This document shows positions 25,436 to 34,620 of a DNA stretch of 64,000 nt, piece by piece. How positions within the stretch are numbered: position 1 is the stretch's first letter; each line of letters starts with the position of its first letter. A program made the position numbers and the translations under genes. The DNA is from Nonomuraea endophytica. Lineage in GTDB: Bacteria; Actinomycetota; Actinomycetes; Streptosporangiales; Streptosporangiaceae. Where the stretch lies: assembly GCF_014203235.1 (NCBI RefSeq), contig NZ_JACHIN010000007.1, positions 532,560 to 596,559 on the forward strand, in the 5' to 3' direction. The notes beneath the pieces are model-generated. The model saw only the letters and a program-made list of their open reading frames with translations. It was not told the DNA's origin and searched no databases.

Positions 25436-26526
25436 TCGAGCTCGGAATGCCGACGAGGAGGCCGAGGGTCTCGCGGCAGGTGATGGTGGGCGGCGTGCCG
25501 GTCGGTGGCGGTGCGCCGGTGAGCGTGCAGTCGATGACCACCACGCCCACCCACGACGTCAACGCGACCCTGCAGCAGATCGCGGAGCTGACCGCGTCCG
25601 GCTGCCAGATCGTACGCGTGGCGGTGCCGACGCAGGACGACGCCGACGCGCTGCCCGAGATCGCCCGCAAGTCGCAGATCCCGGTGATAGCCGACATCCA
25701 CTTCCAGCCGCGCTACGTCTTCGCCGCCATCGACGCCGGGTGCGCGGCGGTGCGGGTGAACCCGGGCAACATCAGGAAGTTCGACGACAAGGTGGGTGAG
25801 ATCGCGCGGGCGGCGGGGGACGCGGGCGTCCCGATCAGGATCGGGGTCAACGCCGGCTCCCTGGACCCCCGGCTGCTGGAGAAGCACGGCAAGGCGACGC
25901 CGGAGGCCCTGGTGGAGTCGGCGCTGTGGGAGTGCTCCCTGTTCGAGGAGCACGGCTTCCGCGACATCAAGATCTCGGTCAAGCACCACGACCCGGTGGT
26001 GATGATCGCCGCCTACCGCCGCCTCGCCGCGCGCTGCGACTACCCGCTGCACCTCGGCGTGACCGAGGCGGGGCCACTCATGCAGGGGACGGTCAAGTCG
26101 GCGGTGGCCTTCGGCGTGCTGCTGGCGGAGGGCGTCGGCGACACGATCCGGGTGTCACTGTCGGCGCCTCCGGTGGAGGAGGTCAAGGTCGGCATCGGCA
26201 TCCTCGAATCTCTGGGGCTGCGGCAGCGCAAGCTGGAGATCGTCTCGTGCCCGTCCTGCGGACGGGCACAGGTGGACGTCTACCGCCTGGCCGAGGAGGT
26301 GTCGGCCGGGCTGGAGGGCTTCCCGTTCCCGCTACGTGTGGCGGTCATGGGCTGCGTGGTGAACGGGCCGGGCGAGGCCCGCGAAGCGGACCTGGGCGTG
26401 GCCTCGGGCAACGGCAAGGGACAGATCTTCGTGAAGGGCAAGGTGATCAAGACCGTTCCTGAGTCGCGGATCGTGGAGACCCTGATCGAGGAGGCCCTGC
26501 GCCTCGCGGAGGAGCAGCCTCAGTAG
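25432..26526 (+). CDS. ispG: 4-hydroxy-3-methylbut-2-en-1-yl diphosphate synthase
   Basis: 364 aa from the ATG at 25432, overlapping the dxs stop. Conserved IspG motifs: PVSVQSMTTTPTHDVNATLQQI, ADIHFQPRY, RVNPGNI, GVNAGSLD, ISVKHHDP, HLGVTEAG, and the 4Fe-4S ligands in SCPSCGR and GCVVNGPGE. It reduces MEcPP to HMBPP, the substrate of the IspH encoded in the facing operon. With Dxs and IspH it covers the first and last two steps of the pathway; IspC, D, E and F are not in the window and must be elsewhere. Confidence 0.95.
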   Translation: MIELGMPTRRPRVSRQVMVGGVPVGGGAPVSVQSMTTTPTHDVNATLQQIAELTASGCQIVRVAVPTQDDADALPEIARKSQIPVIADIHFQPRYVFAAIDAGCAAVRVNPGNIRKFDDKVGEIARAAGDAGVPIRIGVNAGSLDPRLLEKHGKATPEALVESALWECSLFEEHGFRDIKISVKHHDPVVMIAAYRRLAARCDYPLHLGVTEAGPLMQGTVKSAVAFGVLLAEGVGDTIRVSLSAPPVEEVKVGIGILESLGLRQRKLEIVSCPSCGRAQVDVYRLAEEVSAGLEGFPFPLRVAVMGCVVNGPGEAREADLGVASGNGKGQIFVKGKVIKTVPESRIVETLIEEALRLAEEQPQ

Positions 26527-26678
26527 GAGCTCCTGCGCGGGGCGGCGGTCGGGCGGCGCGACAGGTTGGCGCGGCCGGTGGGCTGGATGTCGCGGACGGC
26601 GAGCTCGCGCTTGGCGGCGCGGCCGTTGGCCCGCTCGGTGGTGGTGCCGGTGATGGAGCTGGGGAGCTTGATTCGCAT
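26520..26678 (-). CDS. 52-aa basic hypothetical peptide
   Basis: From the ATG at 26678 (AAAGGA seven bases upstream) the frame reads MRIKLPSSITGTTTERANGR and continues basic (RELAVRDIQPTGRANLSRRP) to end in RRSSY. It has a clear ribosome site, a strong upstream -35 (TTGACA) and palindromes in the promoter. Net charge is strongly positive, with no signal peptide or membrane segment. No family recognised; it could be a nucleic-acid-binding peptide or a precursor peptide, although no modifying enzyme is adjacent. Its stop overlaps the ispG stop on the other strand. Confidence 0.55.
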   Translation of the reverse strand: MRIKLPSSITGTTTERANGRAAKRELAVRDIQPTGRANLSRRPTAAPRRSSY

Positions 26679-26692
26679 CTGGTTCCTTTGTT

Positions 26693-26732
26693 TGAGACCA
26701 CTTCGTTTGAAGTGCTGTCAACGTAGTACTAC
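26693..26732 (-). promoter_or_regulatory. Promoter with two palindromes for the 52-aa peptide
   Basis: Minus strand: TTGACA (26716-26721), 17-bp spacer, GTCTCA (26693-26698) as a weak -10. The spacer is nearly filled by the inverted repeat CACTTC-GTTT-GAAGTG (26699-26714), and the perfect palindrome GTAGTACTAC lies at 26723-26732 directly upstream. A repressor bound to the spacer would block RNA polymerase. Confidence 0.5.
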
Positions 26733-26745
26733 AGACGGAGTGGTG

Positions 26746-27542
26746 TCAACCCCATGTCGCGTCGGCCGCGAAATCCTCGAAGGACTTGGGCGGCCGGCCC
26801 GTGACCCGCAGCACCACGTCGGTCGGTACGGCGTCGCCGACGGCACGCAGCGCCGCGAACGCCTCGATCTCCGCCCGCACGTCCGGCTCCGGCAGCCCGA
26901 ACCCGGTCATGACCGCCAGATAGTCCGCCGCCGAGCCCAGATAGCGGACCGTCCGCCCCGAGGCCCGCCCGATGATCTCCACCACCTCGGCGAACGTCAG
27001 CGCGCGCGGCCCGGTCACCTCGTACGAGCGCCCCGCGTGCCCGTCCTCGACCAGCGCCGCCGCCGCCACGGCCGCGATGTCACCGGCGTCCACGAAGGCC
27101 TGACGGGCCTCGCCCAGCGGGACCGCGACCTCGCCGGCCAGCACCGCCTCACGCATCGCGCCCTCGTCGAAGTTCTGGTCGAACCACGACGGCCGCAGGA
27201 TCGTCCACTCAGCGCCGGAGCCGCGCACCACCCGCTCGGCGGCCAGCAGCCGCTCGTCGCCCATCACCTCGATGCCGCCGCTGGACAGCAGCACGATGCG
27301 GCGCACCCCGCCTCGACCGCCGCCGCCACGAACTCCGGGTCCACCGGCAGGTCGTCCGGCGCCATCAGATACATGCGGTCGGCTCCGGCCAGCGCGGGCC
27401 GCCAGGTGCTCCGGTCGTTCCAGTCGAAGCGCACCTCGCCGTGCCGTGACGCCGGCCGTACCGGATGGCCGGAGGACCTCAGAAGGTCCGTCACCCGACG
27501 CCCCGTCGAGCCCGTCGCCCCCAGAACCAGGATCTCGTTCAT
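26746..27542 (-). pseudogene. NmrA-like NAD(P)-binding protein with one frameshift
   Basis: The start at 27542 (AAGGGG upstream) gives MNEILVLGATGSTGRRVTDL, a NAD(P)-binding GATGSTG turn, and continues to FVAAAVEAG. At a run of four C (27306-27309 on the plus strand) one base is missing; the next frame continues VRRIVLLSSGGIEVMG through to SFEDFAADATWG at 26746. Joined, the product is ~265 aa, normal for atypical SDRs of the NmrA/azoreductase (QOR2) type that reduce quinones or sense NADP. Either the gene is inactive or the base is a sequencing error in a homopolymer. It is divergent from the sulfatase gene. Confidence 0.75.
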
Positions 27543-27647
27543 ACTGCACCCCTTCTTAAGGAAAGCTGGGAATGCCCCATTCGGCGGGAAATCAACCCAC
27601 AAGAGCGGCCAATAATTGCGGACTACCGCTTTCTGGAGGTCAGCGAC

Positions 27648-28937
27648 GTGAGTCAACTCAGCAGACGAACCTTCATCGCAGGTACGGCTGCCGCAGCCGC
27701 GGTCACCAGCGCGCCGGCCGCCGCGGCCAAGCCGAAACGCCCCAACATCCTGCTGATCGTCACCGACGACCACAGGCGAGAGACCGAGTGGGCGATCCCG
27801 TCGATCGTCGACCTGATCGGCGGGCAGGGAGTCACGTTCTCCCAGGGCTGCGTCACCACGCCGCTCTGCTCGCCCTCACGCTCGTCGATCATGTCCGGCC
27901 GCTACGCCCGCAACCACGGCGTCGTCGACAACACCGCACCCGGCCGGCTCGACCAGGACACCACCGTGCAGAGCCACCTGCGCGCCGGCGGCTACCGCAC
28001 CGGCCTGTTCGGCAAGTACCTCAACGCCTGGGACCTGGCCCAGGCCCCGCCGAACTTCGACGACTTCGCGATCATGCGCCCCGCCTACCGGCGCGCCCAG
28101 TGGAACGTCAACGGCGCCGTGGGCCGCCGCCCCGGCTACACGACCACGCTCATCAGGCGGCACGCGCTGGAGTTCATCAAGGCCAACAAGGACCAGCCCT
28201 GGTTCCTGTACCTGTCGCCGTACGCCTCCCACGGGCCCAACACCCCCGAGGACAAGTACGCCAACCTGCCCGTGCCCGCCTGGGACGGCAACCCCGCCGT
28301 AACCGAGACCGACAAGAGCGACAAGCCACCCTTCATCCAGAACGCCACCCAAGACCTGGCCGCGGGACAGAAGGTCCGCCAGGCCCAGCTACGCACGCTG
28401 AAGTCGGTGGACGACCTGTTCAAGGCGGTCAGGGCGGAGCTCGTGGCCCAGGGCAAGCTGGACGACACGCTGATCATCTTCATCGGCGACAACGGCTTCA
28501 GCTGGGCCGAGCACGGCCACATCGGCAAGAGCGTGCCCTACCAGCCGGCCTTCCGCGTGCCGTTCTACCTGTCGTGGCCGGCGGGCGGCTTCGGCAAGGG
28601 CACCGACGACGACCGCCTGGCCGCCAACATCGACGTCGCCCCGACCATCCTGGACGCCGCCGGGATCCGGCCGCGTACCCGGATGGACGGCACCTCCCTG
28701 CTGCGCGGCGGCCGGCGCAGCCACCTGTTCCTGGAGTTCCACGGCCAGGCCGACGGCCCCGGGCCGGGCGTCTGGGCGTCGATCTACACCGGCTCCCGCA
28801 TCTACACCGAGTATTACGACGGCGGCGGGGTGAAGTTCCGCGAATACTACGACCTGCGCGCGGACCCCCACCAGTTGGAGAACCGGGTACGCGCCGACGA
28901 CCTGGCCAAACGGCTAGCCACCGCCCGCGGGCTGTAG
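27648..28937 (+). CDS. Tat-exported type I sulfatase
   Basis: 429 aa from the GTG at 27648 (GGAGG ten bases upstream). A twin-arginine signal (SRRTFIAGTAAAAAV) is followed by the sulfatase entry RPNILLIVTDDHRRE, whose DD binds calcium. The signature CSPSRSSIMSGR holds the Cys that is converted to formylglycine, and GKYLNAW, HGPNTPEDKY and GDNGFSWAEHGHIGKS carry the other active-site residues. The Tat route is consistent with folding and cofactor conversion before export. It would remove sulfate from an external ester, possibly a glycan. The 3' end overlaps the convergent VOC gene by 24 bp. Confidence 0.9.
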   Translation: MSQLSRRTFIAGTAAAAAVTSAPAAAAKPKRPNILLIVTDDHRRETEWAIPSIVDLIGGQGVTFSQGCVTTPLCSPSRSSIMSGRYARNHGVVDNTAPGRLDQDTTVQSHLRAGGYRTGLFGKYLNAWDLAQAPPNFDDFAIMRPAYRRAQWNVNGAVGRRPGYTTTLIRRHALEFIKANKDQPWFLYLSPYASHGPNTPEDKYANLPVPAWDGNPAVTETDKSDKPPFIQNATQDLAAGQKVRQAQLRTLKSVDDLFKAVRAELVAQGKLDDTLIIFIGDNGFSWAEHGHIGKSVPYQPAFRVPFYLSWPAGGFGKGTDDDRLAANIDVAPTILDAAGIRPRTRMDGTSLLRGGRRSHLFLEFHGQADGPGPGVWASIYTGSRIYTEYYDGGGVKFREYYDLRADPHQLENRVRADDLAKRLATARGL

Positions 28938-29306
28938 GCAGAACTCGTTGCCCTCGGGGTCGGCCAGCACGATCCAGTTCTGGTGCCTGGCCACCTCGAC
29001 GGCGCCGAGCGCCCGCAGGCGTTCGCCCTCGGCCTCGACGTCGGCCGCGCGGACGTCGAGGTGCACCCGGTTCTTCACCGTCTTGGGCTCGGGCACGAGC
29101 ACGAACCACACCCTCGGCGCACCCTGCGGCCCTTCGACCAGCACCGTCGGGTCCTCCTCCGGGCCGGACAGGCCGAGAGCGCGCAGCCGTTCCAGTTCGG
29201 CCTCGTCGTACGGGGCCACGGCGTAGTCGTCGAGCAGTTCCGCCCAGAACCTCGCCAGCGCGGCGGGGTGGCGGCAGTCGAACACGATGTCATGGAGCAG
29301 AGCCAT
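28914..29306 (-). CDS. VOC/glyoxalase-fold protein
   Basis: 130 aa from the ATG at 29306, inside the end of the histidine kinase gene (17-bp overlap), with GGGCGG upstream. Typical VOC motifs: HDIVFDCRHPAALARFWAELL at the start and NWIVLADPEGNEFCLQP at the end, with VHLDVRA between. This subgroup is common in actinomycetes and its metal ligands are mostly reduced (D/H/E partly retained), so it may bind rather than convert a ligand. It is the last gene after the two-component pair. Confidence 0.83.
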   Translation of the reverse strand: MALLHDIVFDCRHPAALARFWAELLDDYAVAPYDEAELERLRALGLSGPEEDPTVLVEGPQGAPRVWFVLVPEPKTVKNRVHLDVRAADVEAEGERLRALGAVEVARHQNWIVLADPEGNEFCLQPAGGG

Positions 29307-30603
29307 CCGCCCATGCTGGCAGGCGGAGCCGGAACACCGCACCCGACGGCGACTCCTCGCAGGTCAGCGTGCCGCCGTGGGCCAGGGCCAGGCCACGGGC
29401 GATCGGCAGGCCGAGCCCGGCGCCGCCCGAGCTGGTGTCCCGGCGGACGAACCGGTGAAAGATCAGGTCGCGCGCCGACGGCGGCACCCCGGGACCGGTG
29501 TCGGCCACGTCCACGATCGCCTCGCCGTCCGCCCCCTTGACCGTCACGGTGACCAGGCCGTCCGGCGGGGTGTGCCGGCGGGCGTTGTCGAGCAGGTTGG
29601 CGATGACCTGGCCGAGCCGCTGGGCGTCGCCGATCACCGTCGCCTCCTCCCCCTCGACCGCCACCGTGATCTCCGGCGCGCGCAGCATGACCCGGTCGGC
29701 CTCCGCCTCACACAGCGCCCGCAGCTGGACCGGCTCGCGATGCAGGCCGAGCCCCGCGTCGATCCTGGCCAGCGCGAGCAGATCGTCCACCAGGCGGCCC
29801 GCCCGCCGCGTCTCGCGCACCAGCAGCAACTGCATGCGCTCGCGCTCCTCGGCCGGCATCGCGGCGGGCGCCTGGAGCACCGCCTCGGCCGTCGCCTGGA
29901 TGCCGGCCAGCGGTGTGCGCAGCTCATGGGCGACGTCGGCGAGGAACTGCCGCGAACGGTTCTCCGACTCGCGGGCCTGCAGCTCGGCGCCCTCCAGCGA
30001 GTCGAGCATGGAGTCGAACGCGGCGGCGGTGCGGCCCAGCTCGGTGTCGGTACGCTCCGGCGCCAGCCGCTTGCCCCGCTGCCCCTGGGCGATCTGCCTG
30101 GCCAGCCCCGCCAGGTCGTCCATCGGCCGGGTCGCGCGCCGCAGCGCGACGGGCAGCACGAAACCCAGCGCGGCCAGCGCAGCCAGGCCCGCGACCAGCA
30201 TCAGCATGCGCAGCGTGGTGCGCGGCCCGTCGATCGTCTCGGTGTCGGCATAGAGCGTGAGCAGCCCGCCGCCCGGCAACCGCCTGGTCAGGGTCAGGTC
30301 GCCGAGGTCGGCCGCGAAGCCGCCGAGCGTGTGGCGGCGACCGGCCAGGTCCACGAGCTCCGCCTCGATGCCGGCGCCGCTGACCCGGCGCACCAGCCGG
30401 TCCGGCAGGACCTTGCGCCGGTCGAGCTGGACGGCGAACTGGGCGCGGTCCACGAGCCGGTCCTGTGCCTGGTTCCTGGCCAGCAGGCCGAACAGCGCGT
30501 CCACGGCCACCAGCAGCACGACCAGCGTGACGGCCACGACCAGCAACGTCGCCCCGGCGACCCGGCCGCGCAGGGAGCCGGCAGGCCTGCCGTACCGCCT
30601 CAT
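29290..30603 (-). CDS. Two-component sensor histidine kinase
   Basis: 437 aa from the ATG at 30603, overlapping the regulator stop (ATGA). Membrane segments at ~15-37 and ~133-155 enclose an external sensor region of ~95 residues with no known ligand fold. A HAMP domain follows (RRATRPMDDLAGLARQIA), then HisKA with the phospho-His in ADVAHELRTPLAG, and the ATPase with NLLDNARRH (N box), DTGPGVP (G1), FHRF and GAGLGLPIA (G2). It would respond to an external signal and phosphorylate the partner OmpR-type regulator. Confidence 0.92.
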   Translation of the reverse strand: MRRYGRPAGSLRGRVAGATLLVVAVTLVVLLVAVDALFGLLARNQAQDRLVDRAQFAVQLDRRKVLPDRLVRRVSGAGIEAELVDLAGRRHTLGGFAADLGDLTLTRRLPGGGLLTLYADTETIDGPRTTLRMLMLVAGLAALAALGFVLPVALRRATRPMDDLAGLARQIAQGQRGKRLAPERTDTELGRTAAAFDSMLDSLEGAELQARESENRSRQFLADVAHELRTPLAGIQATAEAVLQAPAAMPAEERERMQLLLVRETRRAGRLVDDLLALARIDAGLGLHREPVQLRALCEAEADRVMLRAPEITVAVEGEEATVIGDAQRLGQVIANLLDNARRHTPPDGLVTVTVKGADGEAIVDVADTGPGVPPSARDLIFHRFVRRDTSSGGAGLGLPIARGLALAHGGTLTCEESPSGAVFRLRLPAWADGSAP

Positions 30604-31274
30604 CGTGGACCATCCAGAACGTAGCCAAGCCCGCGCACGGTGTGCAGGACCCGCTCCCCCGAGCTTTCGAGCTTGCGGCGCAGCGCGCTGACGTGCACCT
30701 CGACCAGGTTGGGGTCGTAGGCGTCGTAACCCCAGACGCTGGTGAGCAGCTGTGTCTTGCTCAGCACCTGGCCGCGGTGGAGCGCCAGGTGGCCGAGCAG
30801 CCGCAGCTCGGTCCTGGTCAGCTCGACCGGCCGGCCGTCCCGCAGGACCAGTCCCTTGTCCACGTCGATGATCAGGCTGCCGATCTGCAGCGTCGACGGC
30901 GTACGGCGCAGCCGCCTGAGCACCGCGCCGACCCGCGCGGTCAGCTCGGACAGCTCGAACGGCTTGACCACGTAGTCGTCGGCGCCCGCCTGCAGCCCGC
31001 GCAACCGGTCCGAGACGCCGTCCCTGGCCGTGAGCACGATGACCCCGGCGTCGCTGCGCCCACGCACCACCTCCAGCAACGCGAACCCGTCGCGGCCGGG
31101 CAGCATGAGATCAAGCACGACCAGGTCGGGCTGGAAGGTGTTGAGCTCCTGCTCGAACCCGGCCCCGTCAGGCACCCCACGAGCCACGTACCCCGCCGAC
31201 CCCAGCCCGGACAGCACGGCGAGCCGGATCGCCTCCGCGTCCTCGACCACCATCACCCGCGCCGAACTGGTCAT
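30600..31274 (-). CDS. OmpR-family response regulator
   Basis: 224 aa from the ATG at 31274 (GGGCGG upstream). Receiver: acidic pocket VVED, phospho-Asp in LVVLDLMLPG, Thr in IVLTARD, Lys in VVKPFE. The C-terminal winged helix has LTRTELRLLGHLALHRGQVL and VEVHVSALRRKL. Co-translated with the kinase. No direct-repeat operator is obvious in the 50 bp upstream, so its targets cannot be named; the VOC gene follows the pair and may be only a passenger. Confidence 0.93.
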   Translation of the reverse strand: MTSSARVMVVEDAEAIRLAVLSGLGSAGYVARGVPDGAGFEQELNTFQPDLVVLDLMLPGRDGFALLEVVRGRSDAGVIVLTARDGVSDRLRGLQAGADDYVVKPFELSELTARVGAVLRRLRRTPSTLQIGSLIIDVDKGLVLRDGRPVELTRTELRLLGHLALHRGQVLSKTQLLTSVWGYDAYDPNLVEVHVSALRRKLESSGERVLHTVRGLGYVLDGPR

Positions 31275-31326
31275 CCGCCCATTATGCGAACCCCGCGGAC
31301 CGGACAAAACGCCCCTCAGCCAATCT

Positions 31327-34300
31327 TCAGCCTTCCCAGATGTCCTCGCAGTAGCGTTCCGTCGCGCGTAGTTCCTCCAGCCAGGTCTCGCTCGCGGCCT
31401 GGTCGGCGGCGGTGCGCTCGCGGTGGATGCGGGTCAGGGCCGCGCGTACCGCGGGGGCCATGCGGGTGCCGTCGCCGCAGACGTAGACGCGGCCGCCGGC
31501 CTCCAGCACGTGCCACACCTCGTCCGCCTCGTGCAGCAGGCGGTCCTGGACGTAGCGCTGGCCGTTCTGCGGGGTCTCGCTGAATGTCGGGCGCAAACTG
31601 ACCACGCCTGCTGCTTCGGCCGCCTCCAGTTCGGCGCGGTGCAGGTAGTCGATCTCCGGGGCGTCGCAGCCGAAGTAGCACAGCAGCGTGCCGCTTGCGC
31701 GGCGGTGCAGACGTTCCATGACGACGCCGCGGAACGGGGCCAGGCCGGTGCCGGCGCTGACCAGGATCGCCGGGATGTGTTCGTCCGACAGGCCGTGGAA
31801 GGCTGTCGGGCCTGGTACCACCCGGGCCTGCACTATGGCGCCTGGCTCCACCTCGGCCAGGTGGCTGGAGGCGACGCCGTGGAACCATCCGGCGCCGGTC
31901 CGGCTCGGGGCGCTCAGCTGCGAGACCATCAGGTCCACCGCGCCTGGGTGGGTCAGCGGGGAGGTGGAGATCGAGTAGTTGCGCGGGCGCAGGGCCGGCA
32001 TGAGCTCCAGGAACACCTCGAACGGCAGCTCGCACGCCGGATGCTCGTCCAGCAGGGTCAGGACCGTGGTGCTTGCCGGGTCCTCGGCTTCCAGGGCGGC
32101 CTTGGTGTTCGGGCAGCGGGTGTGGGCGGCCAGGGCGCGTATCTGGGTGGCGGTGGCCGGGCGTTGGAGTTCCAGGAAGCCCGACAGGAGTTCGCGCACG
32201 GTTACCGGGGTGTCCACCGGGAGCTGGGTGCGGGTGCGGCGGGCCTGGCGGAGCCGTACCAGCTGGGCGGGGTTGAGGCCGAAGCGGGCGGCGGCGCGCT
32301 CGACCAGGTGCGGCGGGTTCTCCGGCAGGACGGCCAGGTGGTCGCCGGTGCGGTAGGTGGCGCCTTGCGGGAGCTCCAGGCGGAGGTGGCGCTTCTGGCG
32401 GCCGTCCGGGTGGGTGAGCGGTTCGGCCAGCAGGACGCGCATGGGGCGCACGCCGTGGTGCTCGGCGCGCTCCTCGGCCGGTGTTCTGGTCACGGGTTCG
32501 AGGCGGAAGGCTGGACCCTCCGGCACGGCGCTGACCTGGGTCTTTTCGGGGCCGGTCAGGGCCGGCCACAGGTTGGCTGACCAGGCGTCGATGGCGCCTT
32601 CCAGGTCGCCTGAGGCGTCCGCGACGCCCCGCTCGGCCAGGCGGGTCGCGCCCGTGGCGGCCAGCCGTTCGTCGATGAGCTTCGGGACGCGCTGGAACGT
32701 GGCCGCCCAGTTGCGGTCGCCCACCCCCAGCACCGCGTACGGCGTGCCGGGCACCGTGTCCGCCTCGGCCAGCCAGTCCACGAACCGGGTCGCGTCGTCG
32801 GTCGGGCGGCCGTTGTAGGAGGCGGCCACGATGACGACCGGGGTGTCGGCCAGCGTGCCGGCGGCCTCGTCCAGGGAGGAGACCTTGGCCGCGAAGCCGC
32901 GTTCCTCCGCCTCGGCGGCGAGGTCGTGGGCGATGGCGGAGCAGGTGCCCATGTTGGAGCCGTAGAGGATGGTGAGGGGCGAGCCGGGTGCGGCCAGCTT
33001 CTCGACGGGCTCCGGCCGCGGCGCCGTGGCCGCTGGGCGCGTGCGGCGGTCGGCGGTCGTGCGGGGTTCGACCTGGAGCGTGAAGCCGTCGGGCTTCAGC
33101 GTGAGGGTCTCCTTGACCTCCAGGTCGTAGTCCGCCGCGCCGGCCAGGTGGAAGCGGTGCGCCAGCAGCCCCAGCACCAGCGTCGCCTCGTGCAGCGCGA
33201 ACTGCCTGCCGATGCAGGCCCGCTCACCGCTGCCGAACGCCTTGAACGCGTGCGGCGGCCGGGCGTCCTGCGCCTCGGGGGCGAAGCGGTCGGGGTCGAA
33301 CAGCTCCACGTTCCTGCCCCAGGCCGGGTCCCGGTGCAGTTGCGGCGTCAGCACGAACAGCGACTCGCCCTGCTTGATCTCGTACCGGCCGCCGATGACC
33401 GTGTCGGCCAGCGCCTCCACCGCGAAGCCCGGGGCCGTCGGCCACAGCCGCAGGCTCTCCATCAGCACCTGGCGGGTGTAGCTCAGCCTGCCCACGTCGG
33501 CGTACGACGGGTCGGGCTCGGCCGCGTCGCCCCACAGCGTGTCCACCTCCTCCTGGACCCTGGCCAGCACCACCGGGTTCCTGGCCAGGTAGTACAGGGC
33601 GAAGGAGAGGGCGCCCGAAGTGGTCTCGTGCCCGGCGATCAGGAACGTGATCACCTGGTAGCGGATGTTGAGGTCGTCGAGCGGCTCGCCGGTCTCGGGG
33701 TCGATGCTGTGGAGCATGCGGCCGAGCAGGTCGCCGGTGCTCTGGTCGCCGGACTGCCTGCGCAGCCTGATCAGCTCGTCGACGAGTTCTTCCATGGCGC
33801 GTACGTCCTGGTGGAACTGCCGGGTGCGCTTGCGGTAGAGGACGTCGAGGCCGGGGATGAAGGCGCCCTTGGCCTGCGCGTATCCCAGGGCGCCGACGAG
33901 CGAGCCGATGAACGGGTGCGGCTGCGCGCTCTCGAACGAGGCGAAGTCGTAGCCGAATCCGCACAGGCCGATGGTGTCGAGCGTCAGCCGGGTCATGTCC
34001 GCGCTCACTTGCACGGGCTCCGGCCCCTTTCGCGACCAGGAGTCGACCAGCTTCCTGGCGACGTCGAGCATGGTCGCGTGGTAGCCGCGCATGGCGGCGA
34101 CGGAGAAGGCGGGGAGCAGGATGTCGTGCGCCTTGCGCCAGTTGGGCTCATCGCCGTAGGCGGTGAACAGGCCGTCACCCGCCAGAGGGCGCAGGTTGAC
34201 CAGGTCGGGGTGGACGTTCTTGCGGAATCGGGTCTCGTCGCAGAGTTCGGTGACGAGGTCGAGCCCGGTGACGATCACGGACTCCTCCCCGAAGGCGCCC

Positions 34301-34428
34301 AGCTTGAAGATCGGGCCCCAGGTGCGGGCCAGCTCGCACAGGTGAGCGACCTGCCGGTCCACCGGCGTGCTCAGGGCGTGGCCGACGATCGGCAGGGCGG
34401 GCGGCGACGGAATCTCGGCTGTGGACAC
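31327..34428 (-). CDS. Self-sufficient CYP102-type cytochrome P450-reductase fusion
   Basis: 1033 aa from a GTG at 34428, the P450 BM3 layout. P450 domain ~1-455: I-helix AGHETTS (~266), ExxR in ESLRLWP, heme-thiolate FGSGERACIGR (Cys ~404). Linker, then flavodoxin-like FMN domain (LYGSNMGTCSAIAHDLA, ~480), FAD domain (RPRNYSISTSP) and NADP domain (SAGTGLAPFRG, LCYFGC, VYVCGDGTRM), ending in the family's DIWEG-type terminus. CYP102 enzymes hydroxylate fatty acids near the omega end with NADPH. It is divergent from a TetR regulator whose relatives often repress such P450s and respond to fatty acids. Cytoplasmic, full length. Confidence 0.95.
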   Translation of the reverse strand: MSTAEIPSPPALPIVGHALSTPVDRQVAHLCELARTWGPIFKLGAFGEESVIVTGLDLVTELCDETRFRKNVHPDLVNLRPLAGDGLFTAYGDEPNWRKAHDILLPAFSVAAMRGYHATMLDVARKLVDSWSRKGPEPVQVSADMTRLTLDTIGLCGFGYDFASFESAQPHPFIGSLVGALGYAQAKGAFIPGLDVLYRKRTRQFHQDVRAMEELVDELIRLRRQSGDQSTGDLLGRMLHSIDPETGEPLDDLNIRYQVITFLIAGHETTSGALSFALYYLARNPVVLARVQEEVDTLWGDAAEPDPSYADVGRLSYTRQVLMESLRLWPTAPGFAVEALADTVIGGRYEIKQGESLFVLTPQLHRDPAWGRNVELFDPDRFAPEAQDARPPHAFKAFGSGERACIGRQFALHEATLVLGLLAHRFHLAGAADYDLEVKETLTLKPDGFTLQVEPRTTADRRTRPAATAPRPEPVEKLAAPGSPLTILYGSNMGTCSAIAHDLAAEAEERGFAAKVSSLDEAAGTLADTPVVIVAASYNGRPTDDATRFVDWLAEADTVPGTPYAVLGVGDRNWAATFQRVPKLIDERLAATGATRLAERGVADASGDLEGAIDAWSANLWPALTGPEKTQVSAVPEGPAFRLEPVTRTPAEERAEHHGVRPMRVLLAEPLTHPDGRQKRHLRLELPQGATYRTGDHLAVLPENPPHLVERAAARFGLNPAQLVRLRQARRTRTQLPVDTPVTVRELLSGFLELQRPATATQIRALAAHTRCPNTKAALEAEDPASTTVLTLLDEHPACELPFEVFLELMPALRPRNYSISTSPLTHPGAVDLMVSQLSAPSRTGAGWFHGVASSHLAEVEPGAIVQARVVPGPTAFHGLSDEHIPAILVSAGTGLAPFRGVVMERLHRRASGTLLCYFGCDAPEIDYLHRAELEAAEAAGVVSLRPTFSETPQNGQRYVQDRLLHEADEVWHVLEAGGRVYVCGDGTRMAPAVRAALTRIHRERTAADQAASETWLEELRATERYCEDIWEG

Positions 34429-34484
34429 GCGAACGTTCCCTTCTCCAGGTGTACGTCTTCGCCGTCAGGCTAGCACGAGACTTT

Positions 34485-34506
34485 GTCACTCGACTAAGTC
34501 ACTCGA
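34485..34506. promoter_or_regulatory. Direct repeat GTCACTCGA x2 in the P450 promoter
   Basis: GTCACTCGA occurs at 34485-34493 and 34498-34506, a 13-bp period, with a GACTAAGTC palindrome (34492-34500) between. It lies 57 bp upstream of the P450 GTG and is a good candidate binding site for the divergent TetR protein. Confidence 0.5.
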
Positions 34507-34620
34507 ACAAACTCTTCGTGACCCACCTCCCACCACCCCGGAAGGCCGATGACCGGCGAAACCCTGGAGCTCGGGGGCTTCGCGGGTCAGCCCGTTCGCG
34601 GCGCTTTCCCCTTGCTCGGC

